Assembly (NCBI RefSeq): GCF_042453785.1
Contig: NC_091665.1
Span: 29,374,501-29,438,500 of the forward strand
Source of the DNA: Malus domestica
Lineage: Eukaryota > Streptophyta > Magnoliopsida > Rosales > Rosaceae
DNA: 64,000 bases
Direction: 5' to 3'
The translations under genes were made by a program, and so were the position numbers. Positions 35,484-47,400 of the stretch are shown here, piece by piece; positions within the stretch are counted from its first letter, which is position 1, and every line of letters starts with the position of its first letter. The notes under the pieces are model-generated. The model was not told the origin of the DNA. It worked only from the letters and a program-made list of their open reading frames with translations, and searched no databases.

Positions 35484-37325
35484 TTAGAGCACTTTGATAA
35501 ATTTTCTTTGCTGGAAGGAATGTTCGTCTTCCGAATTGTGCAACAGAAATTCATTCCTGGGAACATATCCGATGGCTCTCATGTCATGATCCAACTTATT
35601 CAGGATTTGCATGATATCGCCATGATGTTGGTGTGTCTTATCTTCCATGAGAAAAGCATGGAGCTCTCCATTCACTTCCACAACACTATAACCAGGCACT
35701 TTCTTTGTTCCTCTCTGTTTCATCATCTTCTTCATGTCTGCTACATCATCCCACTTCCTCGCCATTGCGTAGAAGTTCGAGACCAAAGCGTAAACTCCTA
35801 AGTCATCCGGATTCAAATCGAGGATCTTCTTAGCCACGACCTCTCCAATCGACGACTTCCCATGATTGTGGCAACCTGCCAGGAGGGCAACCCAAACAGC
35901 AAGGCCAGGTTCAGTATTCACAGAATTAATTAGCTCATAAGCCTCTTCCACTCGTCCGGCGCGAGCCAGTAGGTCAACCATGCAAGCATAATGTTTCTCC
36001 CCCGGAGTGGTTTTGTACTTATTGACCATGACGTCGAACCAATACTGGCCTTCTTGTACGAGGCCTGCATGACTGAAGGCTGAAAGAAGAGAAGCAAAAG
36101 TAGCATGATCGGGCTTTACGTTTGTCTCCGTCATCTGGAGGAAGAGTGCTAGAGCTTCCTCTGCATGACCATGAATTCCGTAGCTTGTAATCATAGCATT
36201 CCACGAGATTAAGTCTCTGGAAATAATCTGATCGAAGAGAGCACGTGCGTAAGAAAGGGATCCGCATTTCGAATACATGTCAATCACTGCAGTACCCAAA
36301 ACTTCATCAAAATCAAGCCTCTTCAAGATAAATGCATGTGCGGATTTACCCCATTTCAAAAACCCTACTTGTGAACATGCTAGAAGTGCGCTCACAAGAC
36401 ACGCTGAATCGGGTTCAAATCCACTGCCCTGCATCTCTACTAGCATTTCGAGTGCACGCCCTGCGAAGCCATTTTGAGCAAAGCCGGAAATCAAAGCACC
36501 CCACGAAATGGCATTCTTGTAAGGCATCCTATCGAACACCCTATAAGCTAGCTCCAAATGCCCGTTCTTTGCATACATATGGGCAAGGCTGGTTTGAACC
36601 ATAACATCCATACGAAGACCTCTCCGAATCATAAACCCGTGAACAGAAAGACTCAATCTCAAGTCCCCAAGACTTGCACAAGCCTGTACCAACCCCGTCA
36701 TCGAAACCCCATCAAATTCGATTCCCTCATGTTGCATTCCCCTAAACATCTCAACTGCTTCCATTGGCCTTCCACTCTGCACAAACCCTGTTATCATTGT
36801 TGTCCAACAAACAAGGTCCTTTCTAGGCATCTTTTCAAACACCACCACTGCTTCATCCATCTTCCCGCTCTTGGCGTACAAGTTCAAAACAGATGATCCC
36901 ACAAACACATCACGTTCGTACCCGCAATCCACCGCCTTAGACCAAATTTCCTCACCAATCTCCAAGTCCAACATGCTTGCGCAAGCCTTAATCGCGACAG
37001 TAAAAGTCGAACTATCAGGTCTAACTCCATCCGCTACCATCTGATGATATAAACTTAAAACTTGAGACGGGTACTCTTGCCGAGAATACGCGACTATCAT
37101 GGCATTCCATGCATTCACGCCTCGTTGAGGCAATTTATCGAACACTTTGCGGGCGGACACCGTATCCCCAATACGCGCGTAGGACGCTATGAGTCGAGCG
37201 TTGAAGCTTCCATCGGCGAGGGTACTAGTCAATATCATAAGAGCATGGACTTTAGCTATGGAGTTCTTATCCGTGCAGGATAAGAGGAGAGCTCTGAGGC
37301 GCCTTGGCCATGGAAGTAACTGCAT
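35484..37325 (-). CDS. PLS-class pentatricopeptide repeat protein, E-type
   Basis: Intronless, 613 aa, as usual for the family. PPR proteins bind organellar RNA, and PLS/E types recruit C-to-U editing factors. About 13 repeats run from about residue 35 to 470 in the P-L-S order (NAWNAMIVAYSRQ, VCWTTMITGFVQSG, ISWGALISGFAQNG, ISWNAMITSYGIHG). E and E+-like parts follow (VWVALLAGCHNHG, KKVPGYSVVEVNGELHAF). No DYW deaminase domain is present and the protein stops at RKFIKVL. The N-terminus (MQLLPWPRRLRALLLS) could be an organelle-targeting peptide. It resembles Arabidopsis At3g25060 (predicted mitochondrial), which also fits the local gene order. The editing target cannot be read from here. Plus-strand frames opposite are shadows. 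Confidence 0.93.
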   Translation of the reverse strand: MQLLPWPRRLRALLLSCTDKNSIAKVHALMILTSTLADGSFNARLIASYARIGDTVSARKVFDKLPQRGVNAWNAMIVAYSRQEYPSQVLSLYHQMVADGVRPDSSTFTVAIKACASMLDLEIGEEIWSKAVDCGYERDVFVGSSVLNLYAKSGKMDEAVVVFEKMPRKDLVCWTTMITGFVQSGRPMEAVEMFRGMQHEGIEFDGVSMTGLVQACASLGDLRLSLSVHGFMIRRGLRMDVMVQTSLAHMYAKNGHLELAYRVFDRMPYKNAISWGALISGFAQNGFAGRALEMLVEMQGSGFEPDSACLVSALLACSQVGFLKWGKSAHAFILKRLDFDEVLGTAVIDMYSKCGSLSYARALFDQIISRDLISWNAMITSYGIHGHAEEALALFLQMTETNVKPDHATFASLLSAFSHAGLVQEGQYWFDVMVNKYKTTPGEKHYACMVDLLARAGRVEEAYELINSVNTEPGLAVWVALLAGCHNHGKSSIGEVVAKKILDLNPDDLGVYALVSNFYAMARKWDDVADMKKMMKQRGTKKVPGYSVVEVNGELHAFLMEDKTHQHHGDIMQILNKLDHDMRAIGYVPRNEFLLHNSEDEHSFQQRKFIKVL

Positions 37326-39216
37326 CTATGCATGGGAAGCTAAAACTTGATATTCTGTTAACACCTACTAGGTTACTGTTTATAGCCTTTGCAAAAGAGA
37401 GATTATTATTTCCTACTTTACTTTTGCAATTTGTTTGATTTTCTTTTGAGCGAATATCATACTTTCTTTTAGTTTAGGACATAATATTCGATCAGATAAA
37501 AAACAGACAGAATAATTTGGTCCAAATCCTTTCTTACAGCATTAACTCTTTTCCCTTTAAATTATCTAATTAATTGTTTTTATTTATTTGGGATTTTGGT
37601 GATGGTACTTGGATAACATTTGGAAATACGTTTGAATTATTGAGGCAAATATGTTCTCGATCGAGCCATAGATTCTTTGGCGTTGAATTTGATTGGTTGG
37701 AATTCAAAATGAAATTTATTATGATTGCATCTAAAATTTTGTATCCTTGACAGAATTGAAGCGAACAAATGCACGCTTTATGTGACACACCCCAACCTAG
37801 AAAGTTTACTTGGACTCCAAATCGAGTTGTGCTGGCTGACACCAAGAGGGTGACGAAACCATAAAATATAGTGATGTGGGAAAAATGTGAATAAATTTAA
37901 ATCTAAAAATGTCTAAATACGAGAGTGTGCTGTGAGCGGAAATGAACCAATTTCACACGTGATGTCAGAGTATAAGTAAAGTAGAGTAGGGTGGATTAAG
38001 AATCATACCATTGAAGGTAATCTCCAATACCAAGATTTGCCCCGAATCCTCGTCGATAAGAAAGCTCAGCTAAAAAAACCTAGAGGGTGGAAACAAAGCA
38101 AGGGTGAGTGACCTTGGAAATAAAATTTTAATAAAAACCTTCTAAATCGTTATAACCCCTTGCTGTAACACCTGTATAGCTTAAAAAAAAATCATATCAC
38201 GTATCAATGTAAAATCAAAAGTATACCAACAGTAAATCCAACATCTCATGAGCAATATAAATAATCATGTGCTCAATAAATCAATGCTAGCACATAAGTC
38301 AGAGTCACCTATAGTGACATGTACGACTCATCTATATCTCATCAATCTCCGACCTATGTGCTAGCATTGATTGATGAGATATGGATGAGTCGTATAAGTC
38401 TCAGGCTGAGATATGACATTATGTGATCAGCTAAATTAATCTATTAATTTGTACGGATTTGGTTAGTACTATTTGGGCTTTGTCGTGATTTTATACAAGT
38501 TAGATATTTGATTTGGAATTTGAGAATTAATAAACATTTTGAGTTTGAACCAAATTAAATCATACTAAATTGTTTGACTCAAGAACTTGGCGCAGGGAAA
38601 TAAACAGGGTTCGTCTTAGAAATCTCATTCTCCCTTGCATGGACACGAGTTAGACGAGTTTTCAATTTCTTTGCTCGCAAGAAAGCTCACTTCCTTGACC
38701 CCCACGTTTCTTTGCTTGCAAGACAATTATTTACTTCATTTTCTTTTACATTTTTTGGTAAAAGATTACAAATTCAAGTCATAGAAACAACTTATTCGCA
38801 AAACATGAGTAAGGCTCTATACGATAGACATTATCCTTGACCCTTGCAAAGCCAGGAGCTTTATTGGTTAGGGTCACCATTTTCGCTTCTTGTATTTAAT
38901 ATTTAATTCTCTCCGATCACTTCATATATAAATTATTAAATTAAGCTGAAAAAGAAGAACAGTCTTCTTGGCTCTAAAGTTGAAGGAACCAATTGAAAAA
39001 TTATATAAATTCTGTTGGTCTACTCATAATCCCACAACTTAGAAAAAGAAGAAGAAGAAATCAGATTCCAAATTCCATTACCAAAAGTTGGAGAAGCAAA
39101 TTGCATCTATTTGTTTGAGCATATATTTGGAGAATATTTAGTTTGTGAATATTAAAGCAACCAACATTCTGTTAAGCCACAACACGCAGAACAACCTCTT
39201 TGTGAGTAATCAAATC
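37326..39216. other. Spacer between PPR and MetRS genes
   Basis: 37326-37782 is AT-rich with no recognised feature and includes the divergent promoter side of the PPR gene. 37783-38396 is a truncated LTR fragment (separate entry). 38397-39216 is AT-rich and includes the MetRS promoter/leader. An in-frame ATG at 39145 precedes the preferred MetRS start at 39217. Confidence 0.5.
37783..38396 (-). mobile_element. Truncated solo-LTR fragment with inverted tail
   Basis: Begins TGACACACCCCAACC, the reverse complement of the 3' end of the LTR at 7984-11454, and follows that element backwards (TAAAATTTTATTTCC-type and hairpin-module regions) to about 38346. It then turns round: 38322-38347 and 38369-38394 are inverted repeats matching 25 of 26 bases, and 38279-38296 pairs with 38355-38372. 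The 5' two-thirds of the LTR are missing and no target duplication is found. Confidence 0.7.
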
Positions 39217-42200
39217 ATGGACGATCAATCAGACGGCGGGGAAGGCAACTCCCAAAGAAATCCGAAGCTGCCGGTACCCGGAAAACGCAACATACTCATC
39301 ACAAGTGCCCTCCCTTATGTCAACAACATCCCTCACCTTGGCACCATCATTGGCTGTAAGTATAATTCCCAACTACTGCTCTTTCCTCGCCTTGTTTTAG
39401 CTCGCTTTATTTATACACAAATCGCAGTTTCACGTGTGCAACATGTTCGTGAATTTAATTTGTTTGAGACCGTGATTTGCGGTTGATGTTTGTATGCATG
39501 CTTATGATTGTATATCGTATATGGACATGATGCAGGTGTTCTAAGTGCTGATGTTTACGCTCGATACTGTCGCCTTCGCGGGTACAATGCGATATACATA
39601 TGTGGGACTGATGAGTATGGGACTGCAACCGAGACAAAAGCTAGGGAGGAAAATTGTACTCCACAGCAAATTTGTGACAAGTAAGTTGTGACAAAAATTC
39701 GGATAGTGAATAGCAGTATGAACTTATTACTAATTACGGAGCTTAATTGGTTTTGTAGATACTATGAAATTCATAAACAGGTCTACGAGTGGTTCGATAT
39801 AAGTTTTGATAAATTCGGACGCACGTCAACTCCTCAACAGACAGAAATTTGCCAACATATTTTCAAGAAACTTTTGGAGAACGGATATTTTTCCGAGAAC
39901 ACAATTCAGCAGGTATATATGTACTAGTACTACTGCTCGTGTGAAAATTTACATCACTTTACTGCTTACTTAAGTGAAAATTTTGTATCTAAATGGTTTG
40001 AATTTCGGCAACAATCCAGCTGTTTTGTGAAACATGCGATCGTTTCTTGGCTGACCGGCTAGTGGAAGGCACTTGCCCAACGCTAGATTGCGGCTATGAT
40101 TCTGCACGAGGAGATCAGTGCGATAAGTGTGGAAAGCTGTTGAATACAACTGAGCTTAAGGATCCTAGATGTAAAGTATGTTTAGCTCCTTGAGATTTCA
40201 TACTTCATTACAGTTAATTTGTTAGGATTTCGTCGAAATTACCAGCTTCTTATTTCCTGGTTTTGTACTCGAAACTGTAATCAACAGGCATGTCAGGCAC
40301 GGCCATGCATACGAGAGACGAACCACTTATTTCTAGAGCTCCCTTTACTGAAGGATAAAGTGGAAGAATTTGTCAACAACCTGTCAGTTGAAGGATCTTG
40401 GAGCCCGAACGCTATTCAAACTACATACGCATGGCTTAGAGAAGGACTTAAGGTGCGATGTATGACGAGGGACCTTAAGTGGGGTGTTCCCGTTCCACTC
40501 GAAAAATTTGAGGACAAGGTTAGCACTTAATTTATTTAACAAATGGTGATTTTCCCCTTGTTAATGTTTACTAGAAATTTGCACGTTGGTAACTTTTTTT
40601 TCCTTTGCCAATTTATGATATGCTTAGGTTTTTTATGTATGGTTTGATGCGCCTATCGGTTATATTTCTATCACTTCATGCTACACGCCCGATTGGGAGA
40701 AGTGGTGGAAGAACCCCAAAAATGTTGAGCTGTACCAGTTCATGGGCAAGGACAATGTGCCATTCCACACGGTAAAGATTTCATCTTATTTATCTGGAAG
40801 TTTGTAACTTTGTATTTGTTGCTGAAATGTTTATTTGTGGTACAATTTGATTCCAGGTTATGTTTCCATCTACGCTTCTTGGAACCGGAGAGAATTGGAC
40901 ACTGATGAAGAGCCTTAGCGTCACAGAATATCTGATGTATGAAACAGGTAATTGCGCGTGAGAATTGCGATGATCTTCGCAAAAGTTTTACCATTTAAAG
41001 TTTCAACTCATACTTCTATTTCTCTTTTCATTTTCACTCATTGATCGATGCCACAGGGAAGTTTTCCAAGAGTAGGGGCATAGGAATTTTCGGCAATGAT
41101 GTGCAAGAAACAAACATTCCCTCAGAAGTGTGGCGATATTATTTGCTAGCTAACCGGCCAGAGGTAATCTGTTTTTTCTTCAGCTGCTGGTGATTTTGCA
41201 GTTCTTGCGTTGAACTTGGATAGTTGAAAATTCCAATGGTTATTACTTAATTATCTGTTTCCTTAATCATGATTAGGTCTCAGACACCGTTTTTACATGG
41301 GCGGACTTACAAGCAAAACTAAACACTGAGTTGCTGAATAATTTGGGAAATTTCATTAACCGGGTATTGAGCTTCATTGCAAAACCTCAAGGTCAGTAAT
41401 CCGCTAAACAAAGAATTTATAATTCGGAGTTTACTTGAATTCACTTCGAAGTTTTCAATTTCCTTGCGTTTTACGGAAGTTCAAAACTTCTGTTTACATT
41501 TCTGTTTTTACTTATCTTGTATCACATTTTTTTTCTTCTTCGATCAACATGTCGTGATCAAATTTATGTACCATGTTCTGCTTTCTCTTGCATTTTGGCA
41601 TTCATGTGAACTTTCACTTTTTCCTGCAGGACTAGGATATGGATCTATTATTCCAGACGCTTCTGAGGCGGAATCACATTCCTTGACGAAAAGATTGGCA
41701 GAGAGAATCGGCATATATGTGGATCAATACATAGAAGCAATGGAGAAGGCAATTTATATCTGAAACTAGTCTCTCAATTCCTTTCTGCACTATCTTGTTT
41801 GACTAAGAAGTTACATTATCTCACAATCAGCGATATGTATAGGTCAAGCTAAAGCAAGCACTGAAAATTGCAATGAGCATATCCAGTGAGGGAAATGCAT
41901 ATTTACAAGTAAGCTCGTAAAATCTCAGTTTTTCTTCTTCAAATTATTGACAGTGTATGAATAAAGGTTTCCCATATGTAATGCAGGAGAACCAGTTCTG
42001 GAAACTTTACAAACAAGATCAAGCTTCCTGCTGTATTGTCATCAAGACTTCTGCAGGACTCGTTTATCTTCTCGCGTGTGTGCTGGAACCTTTCATGCCT
42101 TCATTTTCTCTTAAGGTACAAAAATGTCTTGTATCGAGCAGATTAAGGACAAACAAAATACTTCACTCCATGTTTAGCACCTTGGTATTAATTTTTCCTT

Positions 42201-42563
42201 TTCATGTCCAACAGGTGCTAAAGCAGCTCAATTTGCCACCCGAAAATCAATTTTCGCTTTGCAACGAGGATGTTGAAAGGGCAAGAAAGCCTTGGGAAAT
42301 ATTACCTGATGGTCACAAGATTGGGACACCAGAGCCTTTGTTCAAAGAATTGGTAACATTATATGTTCATGTATAATCTTCTGTATTCGTTGTCTGTAGT
42401 TTTTGAAATGTAATGTAATTGTGTTCAACTTATTGTTTCACAGAAAGATGAAGATGTGGAGTTCTTTAGGAGCAAATTTTCTGGAAGCCAAGCTGAAAGG
42501 GTTGCTAAGGGAGAGGCTGAAGCAAAGAAAATGGCTGAGAAATTGGAGCAAACAAAAATTTGA
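39217..42563 (+). CDS. Methionyl-tRNA synthetase, cytosolic type, lacking C-terminal EMAPII domain
   Basis: Charges tRNA-Met in the cytosol. Fourteen exons give 617 aa: 39217-39355, 39536-39680, 39759-39912, 40020-40175, 40288-40518, 40628-40771, 40857-40947, 41057-41163, 41277-41391, 41630-41748, 41843-41908, 41987-42115, 42215-42352, 42444-42563. Phases agree throughout. The class I signature HLGT is at 40-43 and the KMSKS equivalent KFSKS at 355-359. The zinc-binding insertion (CETC...CGYD...CDKC...CQAR) and the anticodon-binding helices follow. Exon 10 ends AAG|GCAATT, so that intron must use a GC donor. The frame stops right after the linker [12 protein letters not shown]. Plant cytosolic enzymes of about 800 aa continue there with an EMAPII-like tRNA-binding domain, which is absent here. 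It could be a functional short form or a decaying duplicate. The catalytic core shows no damage. Confidence 0.9.
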
Positions 42564-42943
42564 TGCTTCCTTTATATAATAAGTAGATTCCTTGTTGTAG
42601 TAACTTGTATGGATGGGTTGGAGGCTACCAAGTGCTTAATTTCTGAATTAATAATGAATTTTGAAGGATTTTGCGTACTATTTTGAACGTTGTGTTTATA
42701 GAATTAAGTTGAGATTTTCTAGTATGCATCAGTGCAATTGAATTTTGGCATATTCAACACTTTATTTATTTGGTGCATGTTATACACCAGAGCATAATAT
42801 AATTTTAGAAAGAATTTTTTAGTATGCATTTAAACGCTTAATTTCATCCAATGCATGTCATGCGGTAAAAGAGATGAGACTCGAAATGATGGGTGAATTC
42901 AATAGCAGAACAACAAAATAAAAAGATGGAAAAATAATAAAAA

Positions 42944-43016
42944 CGCCGTCTGTGGGAATCGAACCCACGACCACACGGTTAAAAACCGTGCGCTCTACCG
43001 GCTGAGCTAAGACGGC
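42944..43016 (-). tRNA. tRNA-Lys (anticodon UUU)
   Basis: On the minus strand a 73-nt cloverleaf. The acceptor GCCGTCT pairs with AGACGGC, with a G discriminator. The D arm contains the A box TAGCTCAGCCGG. The anticodon stem CACGG/CCGTG encloses the loop TTTTTAA (anticodon TTT), and the T arm is GTGGG-TTCGATT-CCCAC. No intron is present. A T-run just downstream (A-run at about 42939-42943 on the plus strand) is a Pol III terminator. Standard nuclear type. Confidence 0.96.
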
Positions 43017-43136
43017 ATTTGCGACAGTAAACCACAAAGGATTCTATTTAAAGAGCAGCTGTTAGTTTACTTTACCTCCTGATTCTGGGGAATCCTGTAA
43101 AGCAACATGCTTCAGAGCTACAGAGCCTCCACAACA

Positions 43137-43500
43137 ATGGCGGAAATCACAGAGCCTCTCCTCCCTCCTAAGGAAACCCCAGAAACATCCAAACCGCTAG
43201 AGCCAGCAGATGACTTCGATCCCAAGACGATGTGCAGAATCACGCAAGGACTCAAGCGCCTGATCATCACCGTTTCAGTCCTCTTCTCCTTCATTCTCGG
43301 TCCTCTTTATCTCTCTCTCTCTGTCTCTCTCCTCATCTCTCTCTCCAATTTATATTTGTTGATTTCTGACTTTGATTTTGCATGCAGGAATCCCATTGAT
43401 ATACAAATCCGTGGAAATCCCATTGATTTCTAAGACTAATATAGCTTTGTATCTCCAGTTAGTTATCATGCATTCATCATCTTATGTTTTCTTATGCTAA
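43137..43500 (+). pseudogene. 5' remnant of a PIG-S (GPI transamidase subunit) gene
   Basis: Exon 1 (43137-43299) encodes MAEITEPLLPPKETPE, then DDFDPKTMCRITQGLKRL and the first membrane segment LIITVSVLFSFILG. Exon 2 starts at 43388 (CAG|GAATCCC) with GIPLIYKSVEI. This matches the start of plant PIG-S, an ER subunit of the complex that attaches GPI anchors. After KSVEI the similarity ends and the frame stops at 43500, at about 87 residues where the full protein is several hundred. AATCCCATTGAT is duplicated where homology breaks (43389-43400 and about 43415-43426). I see no further PIG-S exons in 43500-44400. It could still be transcribed as a short peptide, but a truncated pseudogene is likelier. 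Confidence 0.7.
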
Positions 43501-44408
43501 TCTTCCTGCAAGTTTCAATAGACGTTCTCCTGGCAGCTCTACGAGAATGGAGAAGATACAAGCAGGAAAATAAGAGGTAGTTAGCACGGAAGACCAAAGT
43601 GAACAAAGCATCTTGATCATAGTCGACACGAAGCACGTGTCTGTTATTTGGGCAGGAGGCCAGAAGGCATCAAAAAGCAATCCAGCTCTCGTGATATATG
43701 CATGTTTCTTGCGGTCTTGGGGAGTAGACAAAGTGGTAAGGAAGGGAAGCATCGAAAAGGGCAAAAGATGACCTTCTTGAGTACGTGCTTTGAATTTGAA
43801 TCCACGTTAGGATTGTTTTACTCATTTTTAAGACGAATGAGGATCCTCTCCGGATCCTCCTTGTGAGGAGGTGGAGCCACGCTTGGGTTGCCGGCAGGGT
43901 TGAGGAGGAGGCTGCGGTGTTGAGGGCGGCGGAGTTATTTGTTCAAGTGTTAGCCGTTCGGTTCCCTTTTCAGATTCAATAGGGATTTATTTGCCCAAAT
44001 ATACATTCCATTTCAAAACTGCCATGGGGGATCTTCAAAAATTTCCTACGCAATTATTCACCTAAGAGCAAAACACATAGGAATACAAGTTGGTCAGTAA
44101 AAAGTAAAGGTATCGGTAGACGGAACACATCATCTTCAAGCTAGATTTAGGGAGAAAACAGAGTACATCCATAAAATTTAAATTTCGGGCTGTTCCAAGC
44201 TAACAAATTCACAAGGTTTATATCAATAATGAGCACATTGAAAGCCACTTACAGCGATGCGTACTAGAACGAACGGGAAAAAAAATATGAGGGGTAAAAT
44301 AAAGTTACAAGCAGGTTGATACCAATCGCAATAAAGCCTGCTAGACTGAGTCATACTAAACATGATGAAACAAGGCGATGAAACGGCTCCACAGTCCACC
44401 CTCAAGTG
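43501..44408. other. Spacer downstream of the PIG-S remnant
   Basis: About 900 bp separate the truncated PIG-S piece from the SAM gene's stop codon. The minus-strand frame at 43492-43764 and the plus-strand frames have no recognisable motif. A G-rich stretch at about 43860-43935 stands out from the AT-rich surroundings but is unexplained. Confidence 0.4.
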
Positions 44409-47400
44409 TCAGACTCTTGATTCCAATGCCAAAAGTATCTTCTTCCTTGGGCCCTGAAACCCCCAGATGGAAAAAGGTTAGCTCAAAGCTCCGTAGCCAA
44501 AACTCATTTGATCAAACGGAAAACTCAAATTGCTTGTATGTTCATCACGATTACATTATACACAATCACGGGAAATTGAAGGATACTAACATATCGCGTA
44601 GTTCTAGCAAAATTAAGGGAAAAAAAAACTACAACAAAAAAACCATTGAGGCATGGACAATGGTGTGCCCAAGCCTAATCTTTCTTTGATCTAGTGTTAT
44701 AAAAAATGAATTTCAGTAAAACAAATAGTTTAACTGTTTGAAACAACTGTAACGCAACAGGATTAGTTTCAGGTCAAATGAACAGACACCGTCCTCAACA
44801 TTAATTAATGATAGCCCTAATTGGTGTTTGAAATTCTCTGTTTTATTTTAACCTCCACGACATCCGACTGATGTTAGGAAAGTAACTATTGTTCAACCAT
44901 GCAATACTAATTAATTTTATTAGACTATTGTGAGGATGGTATGTATGCTTTACAATAAATGAATTTTTCCTAGTGATTCAAAAATAACTTCAAAAAGCTT
45001 TTATGCCACTCTTGCATGTTGAAACATAGGCTATACAAAGTTTTCTGACACGCACCCAAAAACAAACATGTAAACTAGCATACTTCAAATCACCAGAGCA
45101 TACCAAAGGTTCAGTAACAATAAAGTCGACGTAAAATAAGTATGGATTTCTTAGTTTTGAAAACAACAATTGAGTATAATATATTGCCTATTGGGATACG
45201 ATATTCATAATTCATGTTTCAAGAATTCTATCTGGGAATTTGGTTGAGTTTACCATTGGTATTCCTAGAGCCTTGAGGTCCTCATCAGTCATGTGCACAA
45301 GAGCTGTCATATCAACCTGCATAAACACTTGGAATTGAGCACTCGAAAGTAATCAAATGCAGGTGGTGGAAAAAAGAAAGAAAAAAAAGCTATAATCTGC
45401 TTACTTCCTCTGCCTGAAATGTGATGGAGTATTTTTCAAGATCCAAGGACGTCAAAAATTCATCCACTGATGAACCAGCCTGTAACAAAAGAGGTATGGG
45501 TCATGAAATTAAGAGGCAACTGTCATAATGATATTGGAACATAGACACTCAATACTTCAATCTAGAAACAAAATGAATTTTCTTTTATGCTTACTTAAAG
45601 ACATTGCAATGTAAAAATATCCGTATACCACCAACAATTGATGAACCACTTCATGAAATGATTTCTTCCTGTCACGCCGAGTATTGTAAAGAAGTCTTAT
45701 TCTTACTTATTTATTTCTTAAGAAGCCTGTTAGAAAGTCCCTTCAGGCCACCCTTTCTGGTGCAAAATAAAGTATGAAACTGCTTATTCGTTCTACATGA
45801 AGACAATATTTAAAATCAAGTCCTAATGAAACCTCATACTTCTATGTTGTGATGTTGTAATGTAAACCCAATAACTGCTATATACATACTATTCCCAAAC
45901 CCATCCCATTGTGGCCCCTTAAACAAATAGAAATTAAAAAAGAGAATGGAAAAGATAGCTGGGTCAACACATATCTAAAATCAACATGTCATATGTCGTA
46001 AAGCAAACTTCCGCTTGGTGAAACATTTTAAATATCGAAACGTTTTCCTCTTGAGCAACGTAGTAAAGATGAACCTAACTATATTAATTCTAGTAATCAG
46101 ATGTAGAGAGCAATCTCAAACACACCGAGTGTAAGTGTGTGCTTACTGGTATGAATTTACAAAAAATAAAACACTTCTCGCCTTTTGTGAAGCCCTCTTT
46201 CTAGGAGCTGGGTTGGACACTTTTTTAGTCTCTGTTGCAGGGGTGCCAACAGCAATACTTCTCCTGGCTGGTTTGGCAGCCTCCACTTTTGGTTTTGGTG
46301 GATCTGTGTTCATTGGTTGTGGATTCATAGTACCAGATAGCTTTTCGCGCAGGTCCCTTACACCTGAAAGGGATCGATTTCCACTTTTTTTGAAACTTTT
46401 CCTTTGGAGCTTCAATCGAAGGTCCCGAGCATCGACTTTCCGATCTTCACAAGATATTAACACACAGTCAGCAACCAAAGAAAGATGACTCAATGGCATA
46501 AAGCCATAGCTGAAGTTTTAGTTGCAGGTGAAAGTGTCATAGCCCATACTTGAAACTTGAGGATCATCCTCGTATAGATCATGCTCCCACTTGCCATCTT
46601 GTCTCTGCCTGCAAAAGGATATGCTATGAACTCAATTATAAAGCTTTTTGGACTGAATAACATTAGTCCGATCAAACAGTAACAGTTGAATTGACACAAA
46701 GTAACTATTCAACAAATTGCATCCTCTGAAGTTTTGAACAAAAAGTATATGCACCAAATGGGTCAAAGAATCTGGTGAAGGCCAGATTGCAACACCAAAT
46801 GCAGTATCTTTGTAACTACAATGATTTCATCAAGAATGAAACAATTACAAGTGCTCTCATTGAAGTCTTCAAAATTCATCAAACACAAAATCAACTGTGC
46901 TAATAACATTGCCACTGCCACGCAATTCTGTCTTATCAAACACAGACATAAGTCATACATAAATAAGAGTTCACAACTTTCACTACTAGAAATACAAAAA
47001 TAACAACTTTTTGTAATAAAAATATGAAGAGTCAAGCGGTAGAAATAAAGAAAATGGTAAAACAAGGAGTCCAATGGTATCCAAATTTGATAACATATAC
47101 CACTTTGTGTTTGACATAAGTCATACATAAATAAGAGTTCACAACTTTCACTACTAGAAATACAAAAATAACAACTTTTTGTAATAAAAATATGAAGAGT
47201 CAAGTAGTAGAAATAGAGAAAATGGTAAAACAAGGAGTCCAACGGTATCCAAATTTGATTCCATACACCACTTTGTAAAGAGTCCTCATTTCGATGAAAA
47301 GGAGATCGATGGATATGAATACCAATTCAATTGCATACATTTTTAATGGTATTGATAACAATGTTGTAAGCCTGAAATCCAGCATTTTGAAAGTATAAAA

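Noticed and set aside
35475-36896. Several plus-strand frames opposite the PPR gene
   Set aside because: Shadows of the repeated PPR codons on the other strand.
39145-39216. Upstream in-frame ATG for MetRS at 39145
   Set aside because: The added 24 residues look like translated leader; no family match. An organelle-targeting extension is not excluded.
43492-43764. 90-aa minus-strand frame after the PIG-S remnant as the rest of a gene
   Set aside because: No similarity to PIG-S or any domain I recognise on either strand.
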